From Annona cherimola (lineage: Eukaryota > Streptophyta > Magnoliopsida > Magnoliales > Annonaceae): DNA of 64,000 bases. Below the pieces are notes generated by a model. That model saw only the letters and a program-made list of their open reading frames with translations. It did no database searches and was not told the DNA's origin. A program made the translations under genes and the position numbers. Within the stretch, counting starts at the first letter, position 1; the number at the start of each line of letters is the position of its first letter. The stretch covers positions 10,793,579-10,857,578 of the forward strand of contig CM059975.1 of assembly GCA_030490835.1 (NCBI GenBank). The letters run 5' to 3'. Positions 21,607-31,900 of this stretch are shown piece by piece.

Positions 21607-22102
21607 TGTTGAAATTTTCATTAATAAAACAACCGTTTTCGAACGTTTCAGCCATTTCAACGCTCAGCCGTTTGACGCTGACACGTTTTTCAGCGTTTGC
21701 GTTTTGAAATGAATTTCTGTTTTGAAACGTAAAATCACAGCCTATATATATGTGTCTCATTTTGCTTGAAAACACACACCGATTCTAGGCTCACCAGCTT
21801 CTGTGGTTCACTTGTGTTCTCCAATTCCAGTGAATAATTTTTATTTGCTTTTTTATTCCATTCAAAGCCTGTTATTTTCAAGTGTTTGGAATCTAGAAGG
21901 GAGGCTGTTTTCATTCTAGACTAGGTACTCTCTTTGTATCCTGGGGGCAAATTGCTATAACTCTAAACAGCTGTGAGGGTGCGAATATTGCCTTAAGGAA
22001 AGTGACAATTGTAACACGCCTGGAAGAGTAACCTATTTTGGTTTTTGCATAATTTTCACTTTCCTTAAATTTCTTCTTAATTTCCAAGTAATTGCCCCAA
22101 CA
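21607..22102 (+). repeat. Copia 3' LTR (496 bp)
   Basis: Matches the 5' LTR except for the 69-bp tandem duplication, a 2-bp indel (ggtttttgcat against ggtttgcat) and nine substitutions by my eye, all of them transitions. Confidence 0.95.
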
Positions 22103-24420
22103 AGATCCTCCCATACTCTCAATGGCACTGGCAAAGGCTGCAACAACCTGACAGACTTCATGGCTTCCAACTTAGCCCTGTTTTAGTTTTCACAACAAGC
22201 TATGTATTCCTTAATCCGAGATTTCATTCCATGTCAGTAAAAGTGCTCACTGATCCTTCGATATGTACACAGAATACTAGAATGACCCACAAACACCGAA
22301 TCATGAAAATGGTGCAAAAGAGAGAATGAGGAGACTATTATGAGGGATAAGTTATCTCTCACCGTTGTAGATAAGGCTCTCTCTTATTCGATACTTATTA
22401 AAATCAACTGGATTATTTTCAATTCGCTTTTTAAATTTTTATAAGTCTTAAGTCATTTAAACAGGCCTTACGAATATCATTCAAAAGTACATAGTCCTGT
22501 TGAGATACGACAACAAATTCACTTCCATCTGTCGGGAAAGAGCATCAACTCCTTTAGCCACCCCTTTTGTGTACTCGACTAGGAAATCATACTTGGCAAG
22601 TGTAGCCATCCACTTCTACTGCATAAGAGTTAAAACACCCTGTTGCATCAAAATATTTTAGGCTATTTTGATCGGTACGCACAACAAACGACCTCCCAAT
22701 CAGATGAGGTTGTCATTTCTTGATAGTCAAAACCACCGCTACCAACTCTTGCTCGTAAGCAGAAGTACCATGCACACCTACTGCCAATGCCTTACTAAAA
22801 TAAGACACAGGTTTATCATCCTCCAGCAAAAGAGCGCCCACTCCCACCCTAATTGCGTCACACTCCATAACAAAAGACTTATTAAAGTCGGGCAACTGCA
22901 ATACAGGGGGGAGAACTTAAGGCTAATTTCAACTTGCTAAAAGCCTCATCGGCCTCCAAATTCCATGAAAAGCCCTCCTTCAATAGTTGGGTTAATGGTT
23001 TGGCCATAGCGTCGTACCCCTTGATGAATTTGCGGTAATAACCAGTTAGTCCTAGGAAGGAACGTAACTGTTTGATAGAAGAGGGATTAGGCCAAGCACG
23101 GATCACATCCAACTTAGATTTTTCAGCTTGAACTCCTTCAAATGAAACTATACACCCCAAATACTGCACCTTAAATCAAGCAAACTCACACTTCAATCTA
23201 TTTGCAAACAGCTTCTGCTTAGCTAACACCCCCAACATCAACTGTAAATGATGCAGGTGATCCTCCCAGCTACCGTTATACACCAATATGTCATTAAAAA
23301 AAACTAGCTAAAACTTCTGCAAATAAGGCTTAAAAACTCGGTTCATAAGGGCTTGAAAAGTGACAAGGGCATTGGTAAGACTAAATGGAATTACAAGAAA
23401 TTCATATTGCTCATGATGAGTTCTGAAGACAGTTTTATACGTATCCTTCTCTAGCATCCTAATTTAAAAAGAGCCTGACTTAAGGTCCAGCTTTGAACAA
23501 ATCCGAGCTCCACTCAGTTCATCAAGTAATTTATTTATGACTGGGATAGGAAACTTGTCCTTGACGGTAATGACATTAGGAAACTTGTCCTTCACAGTAA
23601 TGATATTAAGAGCCCTGTAGTTGACACACATTCTCCAACTCCCATCTTTCTTGCCAATTCATAATACAGGGTCAAAAAAAGGACCGGTGCTCTCTTGGAT
23701 ATATTCCTTATCCATCAACTACCGAACCTGCTTTTCAATTTCTGTCTTTTACAAAAATGGTTACTTGTAAAGCCTCACCGCTGCAGGCAATGAACCAAGA
23801 ATGAGCTCAATACGATGCTCTAAGCCTTGTATTGGTGATAACCCCTCAGGATCAGAAAACACCATTTCAAACTGAGACAACATTTGACCCAACTTACTTT
23901 CATCCATAGAAAATGGAGGATTTCCATGCATCGGCTGGAGATTCTCTCCATCCAACTACATCCCACAGCTCGTGTTCCCATGATTACTCATTTTCGATGT
24001 TATCGGAATTTTTGATTCATTATCCCCTTCCTCTCTGATTCCATTAAGTTCGACCAACTTACCCCCAAACTCAAACTTCATAGTCGATCTCTTCTAATTG
24101 CACATCGCATCCCCAAGACTATACAACCATTGCGACCCAATCATTGCATCTACCCTTCCCAAAGACAACACAAAGAAGTCCATCCTATTTGTATAACCCT
24201 GAACCTCCACCCTCAATCCTTGACACAAACCCCTACAATTCAGCTCACTATCATTAGCAATGTGCACCCACACTTAAGGAATCACCACCATAGGAAAACC
24301 CGACTCCTTGACTAACCTTTCATTCACAAAGTTATGAGTACTAGCACTGTCCACCAAAATAATCACACTTCTACCATTGGCTGTGGACAATGTGACTAGT
24401 AAGGCATCGTAAGAAGCTAA
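22103..24420 (-). pseudogene. Gypsy protease remnant, reverse transcriptase and RNase H
   Basis: From right to left on the - strand: VDSASTHNFVNERL (aspartic protease, DSAS), PIQGLEHRIELILG, then RT with [34 protein letters not shown] and YLGCIVS, then FLGLTGYYRKFIKGY, RNase H (FVMECDAIRVGVGALL, ELVAVV) and the HHCC zinc-binding part of integrase up to 22108. The RT catalytic motif reads FNDI where the family has FDDI (23290-23298). A 30-bp direct duplication (23551-23580 and 23581-23610) repeats VKDKFP in frame. Several stops interrupt the frame. Confidence 0.87.
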
Positions 24421-24499
24421 GATATGAAAACTGATGATGTCGACATCATGAAAATGAGAAAATTGTTAGAAAGGTAAAACTTTTTCTCTTTAAAAAGAA

Positions 24500-24855
24500 A
24501 AGATATAGAAGAAAAGTCTTTATAGTGATAAAAATAATGAGCCATGATCTTGTTAACCCTGACCAAAAAATTTTTATGCTTTTTTAATTTAAATATATTT
24601 AATATAAAAATTAAGTATTACCATGTTTACAAATGTGTGTGTATATATATATTTGGATTTTAAATGTAGGGATATTTGCGTTAAGGTATTCAAAAAAAAT
24701 ACACATTTGCTTAAATCATAAAACTTATTTTATATATAAAATATATCAACATTGACAAGTTTATGAAATACTAAAAAGTAAAAAAATATTTTTTTGGCCC
24801 TGAGCAAAAAATTATTTTTTTAGCATGAGCTAATAAAATCAAGACTAAAAAAATA
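24500..24855. mobile_element. Foldback MITE, family I
   Basis: Left arm gatcttgttaaccctgaccaaaaaatttt, right arm complement of ttttttagcatgagctaataaaatcaag; family core degenerate. It lies just beyond the truncated end of the gypsy element. Confidence 0.5.
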
Positions 24856-24957
24856 CGAATAAAGAGGGAAGGTGAAAATCACTTTGACTACGAACTAAAC
24901 CTATGCTTAAGGCGAAACAAAACCATGAAATTACTTTAACACTTCTTTCATTAAATA

Positions 24958-25252
24958 CGTTGTGTGTTTGGCAATGTTAAGAAAATGTAAAGTTAAAACA
25001 TCTGAATCTAAAATTTCTCATTTTTCATAACTACCTTATTTTAAAATTATTTATTCACATTTTTTTATAAACTCTCTTACTTTTTAATCATTTCTACGCA
25101 CTATCTTTACAACTAACATATCTATTTTTAATTTTTTTTACTTTATATCGTTACGTCTATTATATCATATCATTTTTTTAATTCAACAACTTTTATATTG
25201 AAAACTTTTCATCTAAAACTTTTATCACTTTCCAAACACACTTATAGAAAAA
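24958..25252 (+). mobile_element. MITE, family II
   Basis: About 290 bp between tgtgtttggcaatg and ctttccaaacacac, with the directional interior aactaacatatctattttt, ctattatatcatatcattt and aaaacttttcatctaaaact. Related copies: 46612-46905 and 48938-49190 (opposite orientation), 46905-47187, 54405-54655 and 61243-61495. Confidence 0.65.
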
Positions 25253-25283
25253 AGACATATATTGGGAAAGGAATAAGTTAGAG

Positions 25284-25775
25284 AAATGATTTTGTTGGCC
25301 CAACATAAGTAAATGACTTTTCTCAGCCTATCTCAAAAAATTCATTTAAAACACTATTTTTTATTTTTTTCTTATAAATTTGTTAATATAGATATATGTA
25401 ACATATAAACTAAGTTTTAACATTTTGGATACGTGTATACATTTTTTGAAAATTTTTAAACATAAGATTATTTTATCGAAGTATATTTAATATATAAACG
25501 AAGTTTCACCTTTTTAGAGATGTATATACATTTTTTTTATATTTTTAAACATATGGGTATTTTAAAATGGCTAAAATAATCTTATGTTTAAAATTTTTCA
25601 AAAAAAATATATATACATCTCTAAAAAGGTAAAACTTGGTTTATATATTAAATATACTTAGATAAATAAGTGTATGAAGAAAAAATAAAAAAATATTTTA
25701 AACGGATATTTTGAAGTAGACTATGTAAGTCATTTACTTATTCGGAACTAATAAGATCATTTCTGAACAAGTTAT
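25284..25775. mobile_element. Foldback MITE, family I (long member)
   Basis: Arms agaaatgattttgttggccc at left and, complemented, cagaaatgatcttattagttcc at right. The core aaggtaaaacttggtttatat is present in both orientations. Flanks aagttag and aagttat suggest a target duplication of about 8 bp. Confidence 0.65.
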
Positions 25776-26734
25776 AGGTCCAGTTAAGAGTGAATTGAAT
25801 AAGTTTGGCCTTTATCTACTTGGTTGCATTGAAGCTATTAAAGGAAACCTCATCTATTTTGATACACTTTAATGATAGATGGAAAATCTTTTATTTTTTT
25901 GAGGCCCAATCATTTCAGACCAGTCTGATCTAAACCATTTTAGGCTTGTCCGAAATGATCATTTTGCTCATTTATTATATTTAGTATTATTTATTTAGTT
26001 ATTAAACTAAGTTTTATTCAAATAAAAAATTCACATAAACCATTTTTAGTTATATGTATTTATGTATGCCCAATGCCCTAGCACGATTTATACTCACCTC
26101 TGGCTGGATGAAAGCATGTCTTAGTTTCCATCCTAGTTAGGGGCAAGTTGCCTCCCATTTCTTTGATTAGTGTCTCATGTAGAAATATTGCTAGATATCT
26201 TGAAACAAAAATTACTGAAAAAAATATACTTGAGAGTTGTAGTATAAGATATCAAAGAATATATATTCATATACAAATTATCAAAAATGCTTAAATTTAT
26301 TCACATATGCATTATAATATATTTTACAAAGTTAAGAATTAAAAATACAATTTCAAAATTGAAATTTAGTTTGTTAAACCATTTTATCATATTCATTTTA
26401 CACATTTTGTAGATGGAAACTACGAACAATGTTGCTACGCAGATAATGGGGTTTTCTTAGCTAAATTTATCAAGCTAAATAAAATGATGAATGAATTTTC
26501 CAACAATTATTGAGGCAGACTAAACTAGATAAATTTTGCTTAAATGGGTTGCATGGTAGCTGGAGACTCGTTGAATAATTTACTAGCTAGTCTTGAGTGG
26601 TGACGAGTTAATTATTGTTGGAATATATTATTAAAGCATCTTTTAGCTTTCGAGTTAAAGTCAACGAGTACTGACACAGTCGGGTGAGAGTAACCAGGCT
26701 AGCTACAGCCTACAGCCTTACCTTCCCTTTTCAA
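25776..26734. other. AT-rich intergenic DNA
   Basis: No gene or named repeat recognised. The last 120 bp become less AT-rich and probably include the promoter of the downstream NLR. Confidence 0.4.
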
Positions 26735-28990
26735 AGAGAGAGAAAGAGAGAAAACTTTGAAAGCCAAAAACCTCATTTGCTAGTCTCAGCTCCTTGTAGA
26801 TTGCTTTTAAAGGAGTAGATCGGCAGCGTCCTTAGGAAGCAATATCAGCTGGGAGGAAGACATATTTCTGCAGGTTTCATTCTAATTATTCTTTATTTCT
26901 CTTTAATTTTTTTTTTTCTCTTCATGCATTCTTGTTTTCTTATCTATACATCTTTTAGACTGACAAAAACTAGTTGGCGTTTTTCTTTTTGGGCTATATC
27001 TCTTCGAATCTAAAACCACACAACAAAACAAAAATGATCTAGGATTATTAAAAATTTTTAGGAGGAAAATATAATTTTCGAAATTTCGAGGGCCTCAAGT
27101 CCTTGTAGATCTAGATCCGCCTATGCTCGTCATCTAATTAACGAAAAATTGGTAGGCACATGGATCATATGCTTGTTGATGCTTTTTTGAGAACTTGAAC
27201 TAGCTATGATCCGCATGATTCCAAGTCTCTGGCGAAGACGAGACAGATGAAATAGAATCATGAATAGATTTGTGTTCAGAGGCTGCGAGCCCGTAGCAGC
27301 CCATTATCAGCCTTTGAATCTGTGGGAGCAGCTGCCAGCTTTTGAGTTTTCACAACTACTATGAGTTGATGAGTAGCAGTAAAAAGATTTCGCTCCATTT
27401 GATTGCAGAGCTGTAGGCAGGACTCAGGAGCCGATCTAAAGAAAAAGGTATCCGTCGCAATTCATTTTGGGCAATCCTTATCTATAGCTGTAAATCACTG
27501 CTTAGTTTTGCTTGGAGGTAAATTTTCTGAGTTTGTTGCTGCTGCTGCCGTTATCTTATTATTATTGTCGATCCATTAGAGACTGGCCATTGCTCTACCA
27601 AATAGCATTAAAATTGATATAAATGATAAAAAAAAAATCGAAAAGTCTTAAGCATGGTATCTGGAAATTTTCAATATATTTTTTTTCTTTTTTACTTTTC
27701 CGCAACGAGTGAATTTTTTTCTGTATCATGGGATTATATTTAGGCTGAAGGATTCCGATTCAATATGTACAGATGTTGAGCTTTGATACATAGACGTGTC
27801 TTGAGTTTTCTTTTTTTAAAAAAAAAAAAAATTGTTTGTCCTTCCATTTTCACGGCAGCCCACAATACTAAAAAATTTATCAACTTTGAATTTCAGTATA
27901 TATTGTTTTATAATTGCAAAAATCAATAGTTTGCGTCCCAATTTAATTTTAACGTTAGATATTGGTAAAAAGTGTTGGTTTTTAATATTATGAAAAATAT
28001 ATACAAAAATGAAAAATGGTGGAATGAAAACTATTCACACTTGAAAATATAAAAAAAGTGTAAAAAAGTGTAAAAAAGTGTAAAAAAGAATAAACTTTTG
28101 TATATATAAATATTACATGTGGGTCTATACATATGTATTGAAGCATAATAGATTGATTTGATGTGAGAAAGGTTTTTAAAAATAAAATTTTTACCATTCC
28201 AAAGATATTTTTATATTTTATTTTATTGTGTACATGAGTATTTTCATCATTTTCTAAAAGGTATATGTTTTGTAGGTATTACCTGCAATTTAACGCAAAT
28301 TTTGTAAGTAGGGAACCACACGCTTTTCACCCAAACTTGTTAGGTACAAATTTGCATCTATAAAAATAGTAAATATGAATACATATTTTTATCATATTTC
28401 CAAATATGATAATACCACTATTTAGAAAAATATCCTAGGTTATCCATAGAAAAAAATCCTTGCTTAAAATTTAAACCTAGTAAGAAGAATAAGTCGTTTG
28501 TGCATATGGTTATCGGAATACAATTCTATGACGACATTCCTTGAAAACTAATTTTTTTTACATCGGAAAAGAAGAGAGAAATTTAAATTTTTGTCAAGGT
28601 ATGTTTGTAAAATTTCATAGGCCATTGTAATATTTGAAAATATTGTGAAGATGCGACCTCACATTTGCGATTTTTTTAAAAGTATACTCATATCCGGATA
28701 TACGGACAAAACTTAAGGTCATATTTTGCATTACACCCTTAATTTTTAACTTTGAATTTAAATCGTATAGTTTTTTAATTTATTCCTTTAATATTAGATT
28801 TTCATAATTTTCTTTTATAGTCATAAATCATTATTGTTATCTTTTAACAAATAAAAATATCAATCTATTTTTGTTTTTGTAGACGTCATTATTGAGTGAG
28901 AATATTTGTGAATTGGGCCTAGGTGAGGTGCACCAATAAACTAAAAAGAAGAGAAAGTGGAAGCTCCACGACCTTTTGACAGTTGCAAAC
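26735..28990 (+). promoter_or_regulatory. Probable 5' UTR exons and introns of the intact NLR
   Basis: Three splice-compatible pieces: a purine-rich exon about 26735-26873 ending ctgcag|gtttca; an exon 27280-27447 bounded by tgtgttcag|agg and aaaaag|gtatcc; and an acceptor ttttgacag|ttg at 28982, eight bases before the ATG. Introns would be 26874-27279 and 27448-28982. Both presumed exons are less AT-rich than their surroundings and contain no long frame. The second intron includes three gtgtaaaaaa units at about 28055-28085. Prediction by eye only. Confidence 0.4.
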
Positions 28991-31900
28991 ATGGTGGATG
29001 CACTTGTTTCCATTGCTTTGGAGAAGCTTGCAGATGTTCTTGGGCAGCAGCTCACATTGTTTGCGGGGGCGACTGATGATCTACAGAAACTCCAGAAAAC
29101 ATTCCAACATATTAAAGCAGTTCTCCATGATGCAGAGAGGAAGCAAGTCAGGGAAGAAACTGCCCGCCTCTGGTTGTCTGAACTCAGACAAATTGCTTAT
29201 GATATTGATGACTTGCTGGACAAATGTCTGATATCTGCACTTGAAAAAGATGGGAGTGATGATGATGTGGACAGTGGTGATGGTGATGAATCTGTAAACA
29301 GGGTGCGTCCTACTACTGCATGCTTACTTCCGCCTTACAATTTCTTGGATCAGGCCATGTCCCGTTATAAGGTGGCACGCAAAATTAAAGAAATCAGGGA
29401 GAGGTTGGATCAGATTGCCAAGAATAAAGAGCAGTTTAATACAAGTCATATAAACAGTTCTGGTGGGGACAGAAGGCTTGTAAGGAGGAGTCGAACCCTA
29501 ACAAGTTCACACATGGAAGAGGAGATGATTGGCAGGAATGATGACAAAGATGCCGTGATAAGTAGGTTGGTGAGCGAAACTAGCAGTGATGATGGTAAGG
29601 TTCCAGTGATTGCAATTGTTGGCATTGGGGGTTTGGGCAAAACGACTCTTGCTAGGAAAATCTATCATGATGATAATGTACGGAATCATTTTGGGAAGTT
29701 CTTATGGGTTTGTGTCTCGGATGATTTTGATTTGGAAAGGCTTACAAAAGCAATTACAGAACAAGTGAAAAAGACAAGTACTTCATTCTCTGAGCTCGAA
29801 TCGTTGCAAAATGAGCTTCTCGAAGCGCTAAGAGGGGAACATTTCTTGCTTGTTCTTGATGATGTGTGGAATGACGATGAAGATAAGTGGAACAGGTTAT
29901 GGCCGTGTTTAAAAAGTGGTGCTCCAGGAAGCAGAATTATAGTTACCACCCGTCTTCAGAAGGTGGCAGCAAAAACCATGAATGCTTCATACATTCATGA
30001 GCTAAAAGGTCTATCAATTGATGATTGTTGGACGCTTTTTAGCAGCATAGCTTTTGATGAGTGGAAAGAGGAGGAATATTTGCAGTTCAAGAGTATAGGA
30101 AAGGATATAGTGAGAAAGTGCAAAGGAGTACCCCTTTCGGTCAAAGTGATGGGTAGTGCGATGTATTCCAAGAGGACAGTGTCAGATTGGCAGAACATAT
30201 TGGATAGTGAAATGTGGTCTTTGCCACAAGCAGAAAATAAAATTTTACCGGCTTTGTGGCTAAGCTATTATAATCTCCCATCACACTTGAAGCAATGCTT
30301 CATATACTGCTCAATTTATCCAAAAGATACAACGATGCATAAAGACGAGTTGGTTCGATTGTGGATTGCACAGGGTTTTATTCAGTTGCAGGGAAATAGA
30401 GAGATAGAGGACATCGCAGGAGAGTATTTTGATGATTTAATTGCATGGTCCATATTTCAAGAATCTAGCAAAGATGGGAAAAGATGCAAAATGCATGACC
30501 TTCTTCATGATCTAGCTAAATTCCTCTCGAAGGATGAAATTTTCATCTATGCTGGTGAAAAGTCAAATCAATGTTATGAGAATATTCGTCATGCATCATT
30601 ATTTTTAAGTGAAAATAACCCTGAGGTTCTCATGGCTTTCTGTGGAGCAACAAAATTACGGACTCTCTTCCTTCACGGAGTTGGACTACACACAACGCTT
30701 GTCGATTTGTATTCTCGGACAAGGTTTCTGAGGACATTGATTTTTAGGAGGTCTATCATTACGACACTACCAAAAATCATAGAAAAATTGAAGCATTTAA
30801 GATATCTGTACTTGTCAGAGACAAATCTAGTAGAGTTGCCAAATGCCATTGGAAAACTGAAGTCCTTAAGATATTTGGACTTGTCATTTACAAAGCTAGT
30901 AGAGTTGCCAGAATCAGTGAGTCGTCTCCCCAGTTTGCACACATTGAATCTCAATTATTGTTGTTGTTTGAAAAAGTTACCAAGAGGTATAGGTGGCATG
31001 GTTAACTTGAGGCGTCTTCTAATTGAAGGTACTTTTAAACTAGAGTATTTGCCAAAAGGGTTGGGTAGAATCAGTTCCCTTGAAAGATTATGTAAGTTTA
31101 TTGTGGGAGGTGAAGGAGGATGCAGCATTGATGAGCTACAACAACTTAACTTTCTCCAAGGAGATTTGAGGATAGAAAATTTGGAAAAATTATTCAGTGG
31201 GGAAGAAGCTAAGAAAGCAGAACTTTGGAATAAGTCATACCTTAGGAAATTGGTCCTACGAGTGTCGAAAAGAGATGGAATTGCGACTCCCGTGAGCGAT
31301 GTGATATTAAAGAATATGGACAGTGCGCTTGAAGTTTTGCGACCTCATGCCAACCTAGAAGAGCTACAATTAATTTGCCATCGCAGTTCAAAGTTGCCTT
31401 GCTGGATGGAAGATTTGTCTTTCTCAAAATTGACCAAGTTAGAAATACAAGGCTCCAGTCAGAATCTGCACGGGCTTGGGAAACTACCTTCACTCAAATA
31501 TCTTACAATAAGGGCTTCTGGTGTGAAAAAGATAGGCCATGAATTATACTATGGGAATAGCGGCCAGGATGTCGTTGGCAGAAGAAGCAGAGTAGCGTTT
31601 CCAAGGCTTGAACGACTTTTTCTGGGTGGCATGACTGAATTGGAGGAGTGGGAGTTGACATCGGCAGAAGCTGATACTGACGCAATAATTATGCCATCTC
31701 TGCAACATTTAAGTCTTGAGAATTGCCCTGAATTGGTAGGGCTGCCACATCACCTTGTCAAAGCTCCTCTCACAAGTCTACATATGATTAGTTGTCCTAA
31801 CCTTAAAGGCACTGGATGCTCCTTTTCTCTTCTTGAAAAATTCCTTCTAGAGTATAGTGGTACATTTTTCTTGAGTGGGCTGCCGGAATTTCCAAAGCTC

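Larger units (their letters stand above)
16507..22102 (+). mobile_element. Ty1/copia retrotransposon nested in the gypsy integrase
   Basis: Complete element of 5596 bp with both LTRs and a 5-bp target duplication AGATC (16502-16506 and 22103-22107). Removing it rejoins the gypsy integrase in frame (WEDLAMDF). The single gag-pol has protease, integrase, reverse transcriptase and RNase H in copia order. Four nonsense changes and two frameshifts make it inactive. Confidence 0.95.
14949..24420 (-). mobile_element. Ty3/gypsy retrotransposon (chromodomain type), truncated, interrupted by copia
   Basis: On the - strand the order is protease remnant, reverse transcriptase, RNase H, integrase, chromodomain, polypurine tract and 3' LTR, the gypsy order. 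The element is split by the copia insertion at 16502-22107; without it about 3.9 kb remain. The 3' LTR (14949-15434) is complete, but gag and the 5' LTR are missing: recognisable pol stops near 24420, where MITE-rich DNA begins. Many stops and frameshifts make it inactive. Confidence 0.88.

Noticed and set aside
28976..28990. NLR start at TTG 28976
   Set aside because: The ATG at 28991 gives the standard CNL N-terminus, and an acceptor-like ttttgacag ends at 28982, so the upstream codons are probably intronic or untranslated.
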